A stretch of DNA of 64,000 nucleotides from Saccharomycopsis malanga (Eukaryota > Ascomycota > Saccharomycetes > Ascoideales > Saccharomycopsidaceae): assembly GCA_004014935.1 (NCBI GenBank), contig CP025323.1:1116001-1180000 (forward strand), read 5' to 3'. The notes under the pieces are model-generated. The model was not told where the DNA came from. It did no database searches and saw only the letters and a program-made list of their open reading frames with translations. The position numbers were made by a program, and so were the translations under genes. Below are positions 19,266 to 30,563 of the stretch, one piece after another; position 1 is the stretch's first letter, and every line of letters begins with the position of its first letter.

Positions 19266-20945
19266 TTAAGCATCTTCATTTCTATGAACAGAAACGTCGG
19301 TGGAATCGATTTTAGCTTCGTCAGTAGTTTCAGCAGCAGGAGCAGTTGGGGTCCATTTAGCGGAATTCCAAGCGTTAACATGAGGATCAGCGTACAAGAC
19401 GTCCACCTGTTCCAAAGTCAAGCCTTTAGTTTCGTAGACAAAAAAGTAGACGTAGAAAATGGCAAAGGTCAAGCAGCCGGCGAAAATGAAGCCAAAGGAA
19501 AAGTGGATTTTGTTAGTAATGTAAGGGGTGAAGAAGGCGATCAAAAAGTTCCATAAAAAGGAGGAAAGAACACCAATGGAAGAGGCCTTGGATCTGATTC
19601 TAATAGGGAAGGACTCGGCCAAAATGACCCAGCCGACGGCGCCCCAGGAGGATGCAAAGGACGCAATAAACAAGCAGGTCAAGAAGATCATGGCATTGCC
19701 AACAGGGGTGGACGAAGGCTGGTCGCGGCCGTTAGGATACAAGCTGGTGACGGCAAGAATGGTGTAAATGTACAAGGAGATGGCGCCGACGACGGAGCCG
19801 CCCAACAAGGTGGTTCTGCGGCCAAAACGGTCGACCAAATAAAGCGAGAGGATGGTGAAGACAAAGTTGATGATACCCAAGATGATAGAGGTCTCGTACG
19901 AGTCCTGCAAGCCCACCGACTTGAAAATGGTGGTTCCGTAGTAGAAAAAGTAGTTGATGCCCGTCAACTGCTGCAAGCCCATGATCATAAAGCCCATGAG
20001 CACTCTGCGGAAGATTTTCGGCTTTCCGGTGATCAACTCGGACCACGAGGCGGTGCCGGCGGCCTTTTCGGCGAGAAAGCCCTCTTCAATCTGCGCAAAC
20101 TCCTCGTCGACAAACTGCGAGCTCAATGGGACCCTGTTGACGTATGCAATGTTACGTTTGGCCCCGTCGAGGTCGCCCTTTTCGACCAAAAACCGAGGCG
20201 ACTCCGGGACAATAAACGCAACCAACACAATCAAAATGAGCCCCCATGCAAAGTTCAAGCCCATCACAATACGCCATTGCGACGAGTCCGCCTCGCTGTT
20301 ATGGTGTTTGGTCGCATACGTGCAGCAGTAGCCGAGGAAGATGGCTAGCGTGATGAACAACTGGAACGAACACACCAAAGCGCCTCGGATCGATGCCGGA
20401 GCCAACTCCCCGCCGAACATCGGCACCACCGTGCCCATGGCGCCCGACGACATGCCCGCAATGATCCGTCCGATGAACATCTGGTACCACCGGCCCTTCT
20501 CCGACGTCATCTGCACCAAGTACCCCACAATGTAGATCACCAAGTACACCAACAAGGCCGGCTTCCGGCCCTTCCAGTTTGCCAAGTTCGAGAGCACAAG
20601 CCCGCCGATTGCCGCGCCAATCGAGTAGAACGACACTATCAACGACGTCCGCGTCGTCGACATGTAATAACTGCCGTCCTCCCGCTGCTCTCCGAACCTC
20701 TCAATATAGTCCGCAAAGTTGGTGAACCCCGAGATGGTCCCCGTGTCAAACCCGAACGTGAACCCGACAAACGTCACCGAAAACACAATCAACGTTGCAA
20801 ACCCAAACGACGGCTTGTGGTCATAATTCCCTTCAATCAAATTATGTCCTTTGGTCTTGGTATTCTCCGCAATTGGCGACTCTTGCTTAACAACTTGTTC
20901 AAGTTGGTCGTCAACTCGCTCTTCAGCTGCTTCTCCACTCGTCAT
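19266..20945 (-). CDS. Hexose transporter of the HXT sugar-porter family
   Basis: 559 aa, 12 predicted transmembrane helices. It has sugar-porter signatures in order: GFDTGTISGF in helix 1, NWKGRKPALL between helices 2 and 3, GRIIAGMSSGAMG, PESPRFLVEKGDLDGAKR, GLQQLTGINYFFYYGTTIF in helix 7, VDRFGRRTTLLGG and VYETKGLTLEQVDVLYADP at the end of helix 12. The loop 'AAGTASWSELITGKP' and the 'YPNGRDQPSS' loop are typical of yeast Hxt proteins rather than polyol or disaccharide carriers. It should carry glucose and related hexoses by facilitated diffusion at the plasma membrane; affinity cannot be read from sequence. The region 21.0-22.1 kb upstream has clusters of Rgt1- and Mig1-like sites, consistent with glucose regulation. 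GC content in the first half of the gene is higher than in neighbours, which fits high expression. Confidence 0.92.
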   Translation of the reverse strand: MTSGEAAEERVDDQLEQVVKQESPIAENTKTKGHNLIEGNYDHKPSFGFATLIVFSVTFVGFTFGFDTGTISGFTNFADYIERFGEQREDGSYYMSTTRTSLIVSFYSIGAAIGGLVLSNLANWKGRKPALLVYLVIYIVGYLVQMTSEKGRWYQMFIGRIIAGMSSGAMGTVVPMFGGELAPASIRGALVCSFQLFITLAIFLGYCCTYATKHHNSEADSSQWRIVMGLNFAWGLILIVLVAFIVPESPRFLVEKGDLDGAKRNIAYVNRVPLSSQFVDEEFAQIEEGFLAEKAAGTASWSELITGKPKIFRRVLMGFMIMGLQQLTGINYFFYYGTTIFKSVGLQDSYETSIILGIINFVFTILSLYLVDRFGRRTTLLGGSVVGAISLYIYTILAVTSLYPNGRDQPSSTPVGNAMIFLTCLFIASFASSWGAVGWVILAESFPIRIRSKASSIGVLSSFLWNFLIAFFTPYITNKIHFSFGFIFAGCLTFAIFYVYFFVYETKGLTLEQVDVLYADPHVNAWNSAKWTPTAPAAETTDEAKIDSTDVSVHRNEDA

Positions 20946-21026
20946 TTCGTGAATTTATTTCTCTTTTCTATATTTATATCTTTTATAAATGTCTATATCA
21001 ATTGATAATTTCAACAATCCAAAAAA

Positions 21027-22078
21027 TTTTCCGCCTTTTTCTCACTTTCCTCTCCTTTATATACCTTTTCGTCCAAACTTTTTTCTCCATACAAATTTCA
21101 CTAGTGCTAAAAACCAAAGGAAAAAGAAACATTTTTTTTTTAGTCAGCCCAACACCCAATCCGGAAGGAGAAACGCTCAATATTATGCATGGAGGGGGTG
21201 CGTTAATGTGCATGCATGATTGGACATGCATGATTAAACATGCATACATGTGCATTCCTATGTTTCTTTGCCCTGCCCTGCCCTGCCCTCCCGCTGGCTT
21301 TCTCGGAGTTTTTCCTCTCTTTCTTTTTCCTTTCTTCCACTTGCTAGTCTTTAACAAAAAAAAAAAAAAAAACTCCCCTATCTTTTTTGCACCTCGCCAT
21401 CAGCCCCAACTCACCTCCTCCTCCTCCTTTTCCGAACTGCTTCCAATAATACAGATAAACCACCGCACACCTCCTCCAGTCCACCGTAGAGCATGAAGTC
21501 ACGGAAAAACTTCATGCATGCAGCTGCAGCTGCATGCGCATGCACACGCACGGGGGGCACACCACATGGTGACTAGAAAAATTAAAAAAAAAAAAAAGAA
21601 CAGCTGGTGAAAAATTTCTTTTCGTGTCCCGCAACAGATTAGTTTGGGGTGAAGACGCAGCCTGGGGTGAATATCTGGAGATAATCCGGGACAACAGGTA
21701 TTTTCCGAATGCACGGCCGGGGCCCCACGGGCAGATCTTTGGGGTGGCCCCACGGGTCCCCCATGGGCCCACATGTAATGTCGCTTAACCCCAGAAGCTC
21801 CTGCTGCAACATTATGCCACTACACATACTTTCATAAGAGCTTCCGCTATCCGGAGATACGTTTTTCCGAAACACCTTCTCAACAACCCGTGGTGGGACA
21901 TCACGCACACACATTAGCAGTGGGCGGGACCCCACGAAACCTGCCTCATGTTTCGGAGTTGCGAGGTTTTTCCGAGACCCTGCGTGGTGCTGCACGCCGT
22001 AGGTTTTCTTTTTCTATAGCGGGTCGGGTGACACCCCATGCCCCCACTAAGAGTTTTTCCGGGTGGCCTTCCGGATAA
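21027..22078 (-). promoter_or_regulatory. Hexose-transporter promoter with Rgt1-like and Mig1-like site clusters
   Basis: TATATAAA is on the minus strand at 21056-21063, about 110 bp before the ATG. Rgt1-type sites (CGGANNA, seen as TTTTCCG or directly) lie at 21027-21033, 21428-21434, 21701-21707, 21863-21869, 21968-21974, 22055-22061 and 22072-22078. GC boxes of Mig1 type (SYGGGG or complement) lie at 21662-21667, 21717-21722, 21723-21728, 21748-21753, 21789-21794, 21930-21935 and 22042-22047. TGCATGCA-like palindromes recur at about 21210-21250 and 21518-21545. The block is visibly more GC-rich than surrounding intergenic DNA. Binding is inferred from S. cerevisiae consensus sites. Confidence 0.6.
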
Positions 22079-23143
22079 ACTCGCTCTCAACTCCGAGCGC
22101 ATACGTGCATACCTGCACAATGTGCATTCAGCTCAATACGCGTGCGTGCGTAGCGCACTTGCTGAGTCTTGCTTACGTGTGTGTGTGTGTGTGTGTGTTG
22201 GTGTGTTATATATGCTGAAAGGAAAACAGCACCATATATCAACTTCTATATATATTGAGAATCTCATATGTAAGCATAAAAGAAGCATGTAGTAAAAGTT
22301 TCATCAACACCTCCGATGACGAACTCTTATTGTTTTACATTGCTTTTTCTGAGTTACTGGACGCGACAGTTGCTTGAAAATCCTCAAGGCATTTTTATTG
22401 TGAATGCAGAGTCTCCGTAATTTCAATTCGGACTCTGCATGAATTTTCTGCAAAAACTGGTAGCTATGTTGTCATAATGCTGCACTTCTTGGCACAGTAC
22501 AATGTCGTAATTTTCTTCCTTTGTCTGGGAAAGTTTAAATAATGAATAGGCCGGGCGATTTCTACTCAAAAAATAGTTGATAGATAATAAGAGCTTTTCC
22601 CCACCCACACACTGTTCAAAATATTTTTATGTAGGAATATGCAGGAATGCGCATCTATCATGATGTTGCGACAGTATGCATAACTATGCAACAACACGCA
22701 CCTATCATGATATTGCAGCGAGAAGCACGCATCAGCGTATAAAGAGAGGAAGGCAGGTACTCTAATAGCTGAGATTTTAGTTAAACAAGAGCCTTTTAAT
22801 AGCATGTATGGCGATATAATTTAATTGTTTCGAATATTCATTGTAGTGAGTGTATTGCTGCGCTAAAAGGTCTTCACGGAAAATATCTAAATGGCACTGA
22901 AATCCTTCTTGGTAACGAGCGATTGCTAAAACAATACAACACAGACTTGGAGTTGAACCAGTTGCAATTACTCTCCCAATGGAAAACACACGGTAAAAGT
23001 TTTGTTATTCTCGCTGTCAAAAACCCAACTTAATCCGCTTATCATACAAAAATCTTGCTTTCTTTGAGAGATGAAGCTCGCCCTGAAGCAAAAATGGTCA
23101 TACAACTGTTAAGAAATCAATCCATCGATTGCTGGATGAACGG
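22079..23143. other. Intergenic region
   Basis: About 1.06 kb with no gene. It holds a (GT)n run near 22179-22199 and a direct repeat CTATCATGAT with TTGC downstream (22655-22668 and 22701-22716). Confidence 0.4.
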
Positions 23144-23404
<261 letters not shown>

Positions 23405-23550
23405 CTGATCTCATTGACAAACTAAAAAAAAGGCGTAATATCTCTCATAGATCACCCAATAATCCTTCCATCTCTTCTTATATACACTTGGCAAAAAATG
23501 GGCATATTCTTGAAAAGTAATATCTCTTTTCAACAGAAATATGCCTATAT

Positions 23551-24390
23551 GCCTTACTATTGCCAGGTGGCCAAGTTGGTTGGGCCATGCGCCACACAAA
23601 ATAGTGCAGAATAGTGCAGAAAACAAGTGTGGCGTTCCTCACTTGGGGTTTTGGTACTCAATTCGTGCTCCTGAAGTTTTGGAGTAATCATCAAACGTTT
23701 TATTGAGTTAAATCTATGTTATCAAGGTTATTTTGATTTGAAAAACGTACACCAGAGTTTTAAAATTTTCTGCTTTAGTATAGTACCATTTATAATAAAC
23801 AATCTCAAGTTTTCGAATAAATATTTGATATAATGGAAAATTTCCAATTTTGACAAAAAGTTGATTCTGTCAAACCATATTCTAGAGTCTTTACAGCAAA
23901 CCAAACCATACAATGATTGTATTTTTATACTCTTCAAATCCTAGAGCATTATTCCGTGTAATTTGGTTCAATATTTGGTTTTTAAAATTTAATTAATAGT
24001 GAGAAAGTATCAGTTTGTCGAAAATAACACATAATGTGTAAAAAAACGTGTTTTTCAACTCTCAGAACCTGTTTATTTATCGCTTGGCAACACCCTATAG
24101 GTTTATAGTGCTTTCTGTTCTATTTCAGCTTCTTTTAAGATTTGGATCAGGTTTTATTTCAAAGAAACGTGTATCCCAAAAGCTAAAAAAAAAGTATGTT
24201 TTTATTATAGTTCTTCAGAGGAATTTGTATTTGGTATCAATCATAACATATTGTCAAAATAGCATATTACAAGTTCCACTATACATTTAATATTTTATGA
24301 ACTAGGTAAATCGTAATGTGCTGTTGGGTTCAGGGGATGTCGCTTTGAAAAAACTTTTATTCCCATTGACTTATTCTTACAATTGTTTTA
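23551..24390 (+). mobile_element. E2 long tRNA-headed repeat, 3'-truncated copy
   Basis: Starts GCCTTACTATTGCCAGGTGG with A-box-like TGGCCAAGTTGG and a GGCC/GGCC D-arm, then GCGCCACAC...GTGTGGCG and a doubled ATAGTGCAGA. The AT-rich body is collinear with the 28.1- and 62.6-kb copies up to TTTGAAAAAACTTTTATTC near 24360, where it is cut by SINE1 sequence. The 24 bp before the start (AACAGAAATATGCCTATAT) are also shared with the 62.6-kb copy, so the true 5' end may lie near 23531. Confidence 0.75.
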
Positions 24391-24401
24391 ATGTTATTAA
24401 T

Positions 24402-24580
24402 GTTATTATATGTTTCAAGCCCAACCACTGGGCCGTATTGAGAAGAGAAAAAAGACCTAACAGGAACACGGGTGAGCCAACTATGATCAAAAGGACATGA
24501 TTGGGCTTTACCAAGTCCCCTTAGACACAGCGCGTATATACGAAACTGATATGTACTGGGCTTGAAATATATGATATTAT
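24402..24580 (+). mobile_element. SINE1, short copy preceded by an inverted SINE1 tail
   Basis: 24402-24422 is the minus-oriented 3' end (ATATGTTTCAAGCCC). From 24424 a plus copy reads ACCACTGGGCCGTATTGAGA, AAAAGACCTAACAGGAACAC, GGGTGAGCCAACTATGATC, GGACATGATTGGGCTTTACC, AAGTCCCCTTAGACACAGCG, CGTATATACGAAACTG, TATGTACTGGGCTTGAAATA and TATGATATTAT. The A-box part and the B box are both missing, yet the 3' 110 bp are close to consensus, which suggests a fairly young copy. Confidence 0.75.
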
Positions 24581-25137
24581 CAACTACTTTTTAAATTTTC
24601 AAAATGACTTTTTGTTGTAGGTTTTCAAATAACCTTTGGATAGGTTTTTAGATAACCTTTTTGAAATAGGGTTTTGAAAAGGTTATTTGGAATTGGTTTT
24701 AAAAAGGTTATTTGGAATTGGGTTTTATAGAGCAATATTAGAGTACCAAAAACCAAATAACACCAATAATAAGAGTTGATAAAGAAAAAATAAAAAAAGA
24801 TTAGCAAGACAAATATGGCAGCACCTAGAAAACACCTGTTTTTATATGAGGGTGCTACAATTGCATATTATAGTTGATTGTCTTTTGAAATGAAGGATAT
24901 ATTATAAAAGAAAATAACAGTATTTCGGAATTATGCTACTTTTTTGCTTTTTTACAGTTTAAGAATGGCATTTAGCATTTTCCAATATTAATTGCACTTG
25001 CCACTACAAACGAACCAAAACCAAATAAAAACAAAAAGTCCTGACAAGTATTACAAAGAATTCACTATTAATGAAAGACTCACCATATTATGTTTTGCCC
25101 TCACCTGATTGGCTTATTAGCATTATGAGCCCCGACG
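24581..25137. other. Intergenic region upstream of ILV3
   Basis: About 560 bp. 24620-24735 contains AAGGTTATTTGGAATTGG twice and its inverted counterpart AAATAACCTTTGG, giving hairpin potential. The rest is AT-rich promoter-like DNA. Confidence 0.45.
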
Positions 25138-25147
25138 CCGTTTCCGG
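25138..25147. promoter_or_regulatory. Leu3-like site upstream of ILV3
   Basis: CCGTTTCCGG differs by one base from the Leu3 palindrome CCGGNNCCGG, known to control branched-chain amino acid genes. It lies 142 bp before ATG 25280 but only 13 bp before ATG 25160. Confidence 0.45.
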
Positions 25148-25159
25148 GGAGGGGCTGGG

Positions 25160-27046
25160 ATGACTGATTATAGTGAAAAGTTTATAAGGAGAGCGATGGG
25201 CTGGAATTTGCAAAGCACTAAATCACAAGACAGAAGCAACTTGGAGGTATCAGGCACAGGGAATTGTGTAATAGACAAGATGGCGGTGATGAGCAGTGTT
25301 TTGAAGAAGCGGTTTTCCACTTGTAGGGTTGTTGGAGAAGCAAAGAAGCTCAACAAATATTCATCGATTATCACCAGTTCGAAATCACAGGGAGCGTCAC
25401 AGGCGATGTTGTATGCCACTGGGTTCAAGGAGAACGATTTCCAGAAGGCGCAGGTTGGGGTGGGGTCGTGCTGGTGGTCAGGAAACCCATGTAACATGCA
25501 TTTGCTTGAGTTGAACCGGATTTGTTCAGAATCAGTAGAAAAAGCGAACATGAAGGCGATGAGATTCAATTCAGTAGGCGTATCAGACGGGATCTCGATG
25601 GGCACCAAAGGAATGAGGTACTCGTTGCAAAGTCGAGAAATAATCGCAGATAGTTTTGAGACTATCATGATGGCACAGCATTACGATGCCAACATTGGCA
25701 TTCCCAGCTGCGACAAAAACATGCCGGGAGTGTTGATAGGAATGGCCAGACACAACAGGCCCTCGATTATGGTGTATGGAGGCACGATATTGCCGGGCGT
25801 AGGCACGTGTGGGCAGTTTAAAGACAAGAAAATCGAGTTGGTAGCGGCTTTCCAGTCGTACGGCCAGTTTATCAGCAACCAGATCAGCGAGGAGGAGCGT
25901 AGGGATGCCGTATCGCATGCCTGTCCTGGCCCTGGGTCCTGTGGCGGCATGTACACGGCCAATTCCATGGCCAGTGCTGCAGAGGTGATGGGAATGACTT
26001 TGCCAAACTCGTCTGCGTTTCCTGCGGTAAGCAAGGAGAAACACCATGAATGCGCCAATATTGGCGAGGCCATCAAGAAGGTGGTCGAAATGGACATCAA
26101 GCCCAAGGATGTGATGACCAGACAGGCGTTTTTGAACGCAATCACGTATATCATTGCTACTGGGGGCTCCACCAATGCAGTGCTCCATTTGATCGCCATT
26201 GCAAACTCCTGCGACGTAGACTTGTCCATCGACGACTTCCAGAAGATCTCAGACTCCACGCCGTTGCTCGGGGACTTGAAACCGTCGGGAAAATACGTCA
26301 TGGCTGATATGATGAGAATCGGAGGCACCCAGTCTGTAATGAAGTTCCTTTTGAACCATGGCTTGCTTGACGGCAACACCATCACTGTCACCGGTCAAAC
26401 TTTGAAACAAAACGTAGCCAGCGCCTTGGACTTCCCGGCCAACCAAGACATCATCAGACCCGTCTCCAATCCCATCAAAAAGACCGGCCATTTGCAGATC
26501 TTGTACGGCTCCTTGGCTCCAGGCGGCGCTGTAGGAAAGATCACTGGCAAGGAAGGCACCTATTTCAAGGGCAAGGCACGAGTTTTCGAGGACGAAACCT
26601 CCTTCATCACTGCCTTGGAAAACGGCGAAATCAAAAAAGGCCAAAAAACCGTTGTAATCATCAGATACGAAGGTCCAAAAGGCGGCCCTGGCATGCCTGA
26701 AATGTTGAAGCCCTCTAGTGCCTTAATGGGCTACGGCTTGGGCCAGGACGTGGCTTTGCTTACTGACGGCAGGTTTTCCGGTGGTTCCCACGGCTTTTTG
26801 ATCGGCCACATTGTCCCTGAAGCATATGAAGGCGGCCCTATTGCTTTGGTCAAAGACGGCGACGAAATCATCATCGATGCCAACAATAACAAAATCGACT
26901 TGTTGGTTGACCTGCTCGTCTTGAAAGAAAGAAAAGCCAAATGGGTCAAACCTGCTCCTCGATACACCAGAGGTACATTGGCCAAATACGCCAAATTGGT
27001 CAGTGATGCCGCTCATGGCTGTGTTACCGATTCCAACAAACTGTAA
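25160..27046 (+). CDS. ILV3: Dihydroxyacid dehydratase (mitochondrial)
   Basis: The longest frame is 628 aa, but homology begins at [10 protein letters not shown]. Met-41 (25280, [17 protein letters not shown]) or Met-44 (25289) gives a normal mitochondrial presequence and is the likely start; the first 40 residues do not resemble the family. Diagnostic motifs are intact: [53 protein letters not shown] (Fe-S cysteines), [37 protein letters not shown] and [12 protein letters not shown]. The enzyme dehydrates dihydroxy-isovalerate and dihydroxy-methylvalerate in valine, isoleucine and leucine synthesis in the matrix. A Leu3-like site upstream fits pathway regulation. Confidence 0.95.
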   Translation: MTDYSEKFIRRAMGWNLQSTKSQDRSNLEVSGTGNCVIDKMAVMSSVLKKRFSTCRVVGEAKKLNKYSSIITSSKSQGASQAMLYATGFKENDFQKAQVGVGSCWWSGNPCNMHLLELNRICSESVEKANMKAMRFNSVGVSDGISMGTKGMRYSLQSREIIADSFETIMMAQHYDANIGIPSCDKNMPGVLIGMARHNRPSIMVYGGTILPGVGTCGQFKDKKIELVAAFQSYGQFISNQISEEERRDAVSHACPGPGSCGGMYTANSMASAAEVMGMTLPNSSAFPAVSKEKHHECANIGEAIKKVVEMDIKPKDVMTRQAFLNAITYIIATGGSTNAVLHLIAIANSCDVDLSIDDFQKISDSTPLLGDLKPSGKYVMADMMRIGGTQSVMKFLLNHGLLDGNTITVTGQTLKQNVASALDFPANQDIIRPVSNPIKKTGHLQILYGSLAPGGAVGKITGKEGTYFKGKARVFEDETSFITALENGEIKKGQKTVVIIRYEGPKGGPGMPEMLKPSSALMGYGLGQDVALLTDGRFSGGSHGFLIGHIVPEAYEGGPIALVKDGDEIIIDANNNKIDLLVDLLVLKERKAKWVKPAPRYTRGTLAKYAKLVSDAAHGCVTDSNKL

Positions 27047-27202
27047 ATTTCTCACTTTTGTTTCTATAATATAGGACTGTCGATTTTTTCGTCATTTTTA
27101 CGTTGAATTTTTTCCACCAACCATTGCATTACACGAATATTATGTTGTAATTTGCTTTGTTTGTAGTTGGTTATTGGCCAATATTATTATTATTATTATT
27201 AT

Positions 27203-27540
<338 letters not shown>

Positions 27541-27616
27541 GACAAGTATAAGAAAATGAGTAAAATGAAATATGATCGTTATGAAAGTCTTATTCAAGCA
27601 TAGTAATCATTTTATC

Positions 27617-27836
27617 TTAATAATAATATCATATATTTCGAGCCCAGTACCTATCAGTTTCGCATAAACGCACCATGTCCAAAGGGACTTGGTAAGGCCC
27701 AATCCTGTACTGTTTATCATGATTATCTCTCCCAATTGGTTGAAAAGTAAGCACTACAATTTGGTCTAGGTTGTGTTTCAGACAGTTGTACTTGCCTGTG
27801 AAATCACATTCAGCATCGTAAAAATCTCGTCATCTC
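27617..27836 (-). mobile_element. SINE1, long type, head missing
   Basis: Minus-strand order: ATTTTTACGATGCTGAATG, TGATTTCACAGGCAAGTAC, AACTGTCTGAAACACAACC, GTGCTTACTTTTCAACCAAT, GATAATCATGATAAACAG, TTGGGCCTTACCAAGTCCC, TTTGGACATGGTGCG, GATAGGTACTGGGCTCGAAA and a TATTATTATTA tail. The promoter-bearing head is replaced by unrelated DNA, then R3. Confidence 0.65.
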
Positions 27837-28093
27837 CAGAAATACGTTTATAAGGATTAACCATGGAATTTGTTAATCATTGTTACTAGACGAGCTTCAC
27901 CTAGAGGCCATTTTCTAAAGTTGAACAATGTTAGATCAACCGAGCAGCATGATAAAAAAAACAGGCAAGCATACTTTGTAAATAATAAAAGCAGTTTCAT
28001 ATATTCCGGGCCCAGTAAATATTTTTTTACAAAAAATAATAACATAAATCACCCAACTAATAATAATAATAATAATAATATCTTATATGCAAT
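27837..28093 (-). repeat. Composite repeat unit R3, second copy
   Basis: From 27924 it matches 17225-17400: GTTGAACAATGTTAGATCAA, CGAGCAGCATGATAAAAAAA, GGCAAGCATACTTTGTAAAT, a SINE1 3' end (CCGGGCCCAGTAAATA) and an AAT run ending TCTTATATGCA. It directly abuts the E2 copy at 28094. Confidence 0.65.
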
Positions 28094-29135
28094 GCCTTAC
28101 TAATGCAAAGTGGCCAAGTTGATTAGGCCATGCGCCACACAAAATAGTGCAGAATAGTGCAGAAAAACAAGTGTGGCGTTCCTCACTTGGGGTTTTGGTA
28201 CTCAATTCGCGCTGTTGACGTTTTGAAATAATCATCAATCGTTTTATTCAGTTAAATCTATGATATCCAGGTTATTTTGATTTAAAAAACGTACATCAGG
28301 GTTTTAAAATTGTCTGCTTTATTATAGTACTATTTATAATAAACAATCTCAATGTTTCGCAGAAATATCTGATAAAATGGAAAATTGTCAATTTTGACAA
28401 AAAATAACTCTTTTAAATCATATTCTGAAGCCGTTACAGCAGACCAAACTATAAAAAAATTATATTTTTATACTCTGTAAAATCTAGAGTTTTATACCAT
28501 ATACTTTGTTTTGCTACTTGTCCACTAAAAATTATTTAGTAGTGAGAAAGTATAATTTTGGCGAAAATAACACATAATTTGTTGAAAATCATGTTTTCCT
28601 CCTCTCAGGGAGCCACTCTTTATCTCTTGACATTATTCCATAGTTTTTGACTGACTTTAATCTTATTTTGCAAATTTCCCAAGATTTTTATGAGCTTTTA
28701 TTTCAAAGAAACACGTATCTCAAGAGCTAAAAAAAGGTATGGTTTTTTATAGGTTCTCAGAAAACTGACAATTGATAATTAGTCATTGTATATTGTCAAA
28801 CTAGCATGGTTAAAACTTCCACTATACATTAAATATTTTATGGGGCTCAATAAAGCGTAATGTGCTTATTAATACCTATGTTCCGGGAGGTCCGTTTTAG
28901 AAAAACTTTTATTGCTGTTAAGTAAAAATTGCAAAGGTTTCAAAGTTACTTTGACTTAAGTTTTTATTTTTTTTGCTGTTCTAGTTTCTGATTTGCTTTA
29001 TTAAATTTTCATGGAAATTGTATTTTGACTATAAAATGGTGATGAACTTTGGCTGTTTTTTTGCCAAAAATCATAAGGTAAGTTTTACGTTTTAATAAAA
29101 TGATATGTCAATTGTATTGAAAGAGCTTCATTGTT
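28094..29135 (+). mobile_element. E2 long tRNA-headed repeat, apparently full length
   Basis: Begins GCCTTACTAATGCAAAGTGG with A-box-like TGGCCAAGTTGATTAGGCC and the GCGCCACAC / GTGTGGCG pair. It runs about 1.04 kb collinear with the 62.6-kb copy to ATGTCAATTG and GAGCTTCATTG. Both are interrupted by small indels, and neither has a long open frame. Shared landmarks include AGCGTAATGTGCTT, GGTGATGAACTTTGGCTGTT and CGTATCTCAAGAGCTAAAAA. The end lies about 230 bp before MVD1. Confidence 0.75.
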
Positions 29136-29363
29136 GTAAGCCTAAATTAAGATTGAAGCATAAAACTACGAATTTTAGATTATGTTTGTATATACAACTG
29201 GCTTTTAGTTGCACCTTATTATGACCCACATCCTCCATATACCAACGCTTACATAAGCCTTCGTATATTTTCGTTTAGAGTGAAATTTTCAACGTCTTAT
29301 ATAAGGTAAATTAACAAGATACAATTTTGATAATTGTTTTACTTCTCCACAAAGCTAATAACA

Positions 29364-30563
29364 ATGTCTGAAATATACTCTGCCTCGATTACTGCGCCAG
29401 TAAATATTGCCACTCTCAAGTATTGGGGTAAAAGAGACACGAAACTCAATCTTCCAACCAACTCTTCAATTTCCGTGACTTTGGATCAATCTCATTTGAG
29501 AACATTGACCACTGTATCTACAGGACCTAAATATGAGGCTTCTAAATTGTATTTGAATGGAAAGGAAGAAACTTTAAATAAGCCAAGATTGATAGCGGTG
29601 CTTTTAACATTGAAAGAACTCCGAAAAGAATTGGAACAAAAAGATTCATCTTTACCAAAGTTTAGTGAATGGAATCTTTTGATTGTTTCCCAAAACAATT
29701 TCCCAACCGCTGCTGGATTGGCTTCTTCTGCTGCTGGCCTTGCTGCATTTGTCACGGCCATTGCAAAGTTATATAAACTTCCACAATCTTTTTCGGAGAT
29801 TTCGAAAATCGCCAGACAAGGCTCGGGTTCTGCTTGTAGATCGTTGTTTGGTGGCTTTGTTGCTTGGGAAATGGGCGAACAAGCCGACGGTTCTGATTCT
29901 AAAGCTGTAGAGGTTGCTCCTAAATCTCACTGGCCTGATATCAAGGCTGCCATTTTGGTTGTAAGTGCTGCTAAAAAAGACACTTCTTCCACCTCTGGTA
30001 TGCAAATCACCGTCAACACTTCTGATTTGTTTCAATACAGAATCAAGGAGGTTGTTCCTAAACGTTTTGTGGAAATGAAAGACGCTATTTTAGCTAAGGA
30101 TTTCAACAAGTTTGCCGATCTTACTATCAAAGACTCCAATTCCTTCCACGCTGTCTGTTTGGACTCCACTCCTCCTATATTCTACCTCAACGACACCTCT
30201 CGTACTATCATCAAGTTGGTCAACTTGATTAATGACGAAAGCGTGGCCAAGGGTGAGGGCTTAATCGCTGCTTACACTTATGACGCTGGTCCAAACGCTG
30301 TCATTTACTACCAAGAAAAGGACACTTTGAAAGTCTTGTCCACCTTGTACAAATACCTCAACGCAGCTCCAGGTTGGGACATTTTGGGAGACGAATTGTT
30401 GACCAAAATCAAAACCGAAACCACTGCTAAAATTTTGGGCGATGACATTTTCACCGCTGAGGATTTCGACGTGTCTAGAGTCATTTTGACTAACATTGGC
30501 GATGGTCCTGCTGATACCGAGGAAAGCCTTATTGATGCTAAAGGCAATCCAAAGTTTGATTAA
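29364..30563 (+). CDS. MVD1: Mevalonate diphosphate decarboxylase
   Basis: 399 aa from ATG 29364 (MSEIYSASITAPVNIATLKYWGKRD), the usual yeast start; the frame is open ten codons further up without an ATG. GHMP-kinase-fold motifs are present: KYWGKRDTKLNLPTNSSIS, the nucleotide loop NFPTAAGLASSAAGLAAF, GSGSACRSLFGGFVAW, and AYTYDAGPNAV with the catalytic aspartate. It converts mevalonate diphosphate to isopentenyl diphosphate with ATP, the last step of the mevalonate pathway feeding sterols and dolichol; cytosolic. The upstream 230 bp separate it from an E2 repeat, so the promoter is short or extends into the repeat. Confidence 0.95.
   Translation: MSEIYSASITAPVNIATLKYWGKRDTKLNLPTNSSISVTLDQSHLRTLTTVSTGPKYEASKLYLNGKEETLNKPRLIAVLLTLKELRKELEQKDSSLPKFSEWNLLIVSQNNFPTAAGLASSAAGLAAFVTAIAKLYKLPQSFSEISKIARQGSGSACRSLFGGFVAWEMGEQADGSDSKAVEVAPKSHWPDIKAAILVVSAAKKDTSSTSGMQITVNTSDLFQYRIKEVVPKRFVEMKDAILAKDFNKFADLTIKDSNSFHAVCLDSTPPIFYLNDTSRTIIKLVNLINDESVAKGEGLIAAYTYDAGPNAVIYYQEKDTLKVLSTLYKYLNAAPGWDILGDELLTKIKTETTAKILGDDIFTAEDFDVSRVILTNIGDGPADTEESLIDAKGNPKFD

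Noticed and set aside
25583-26391. Antisense frames of about 200-236 codons in ILV3
   Set aside because: Shadow frames of a highly conserved gene; no family motifs.
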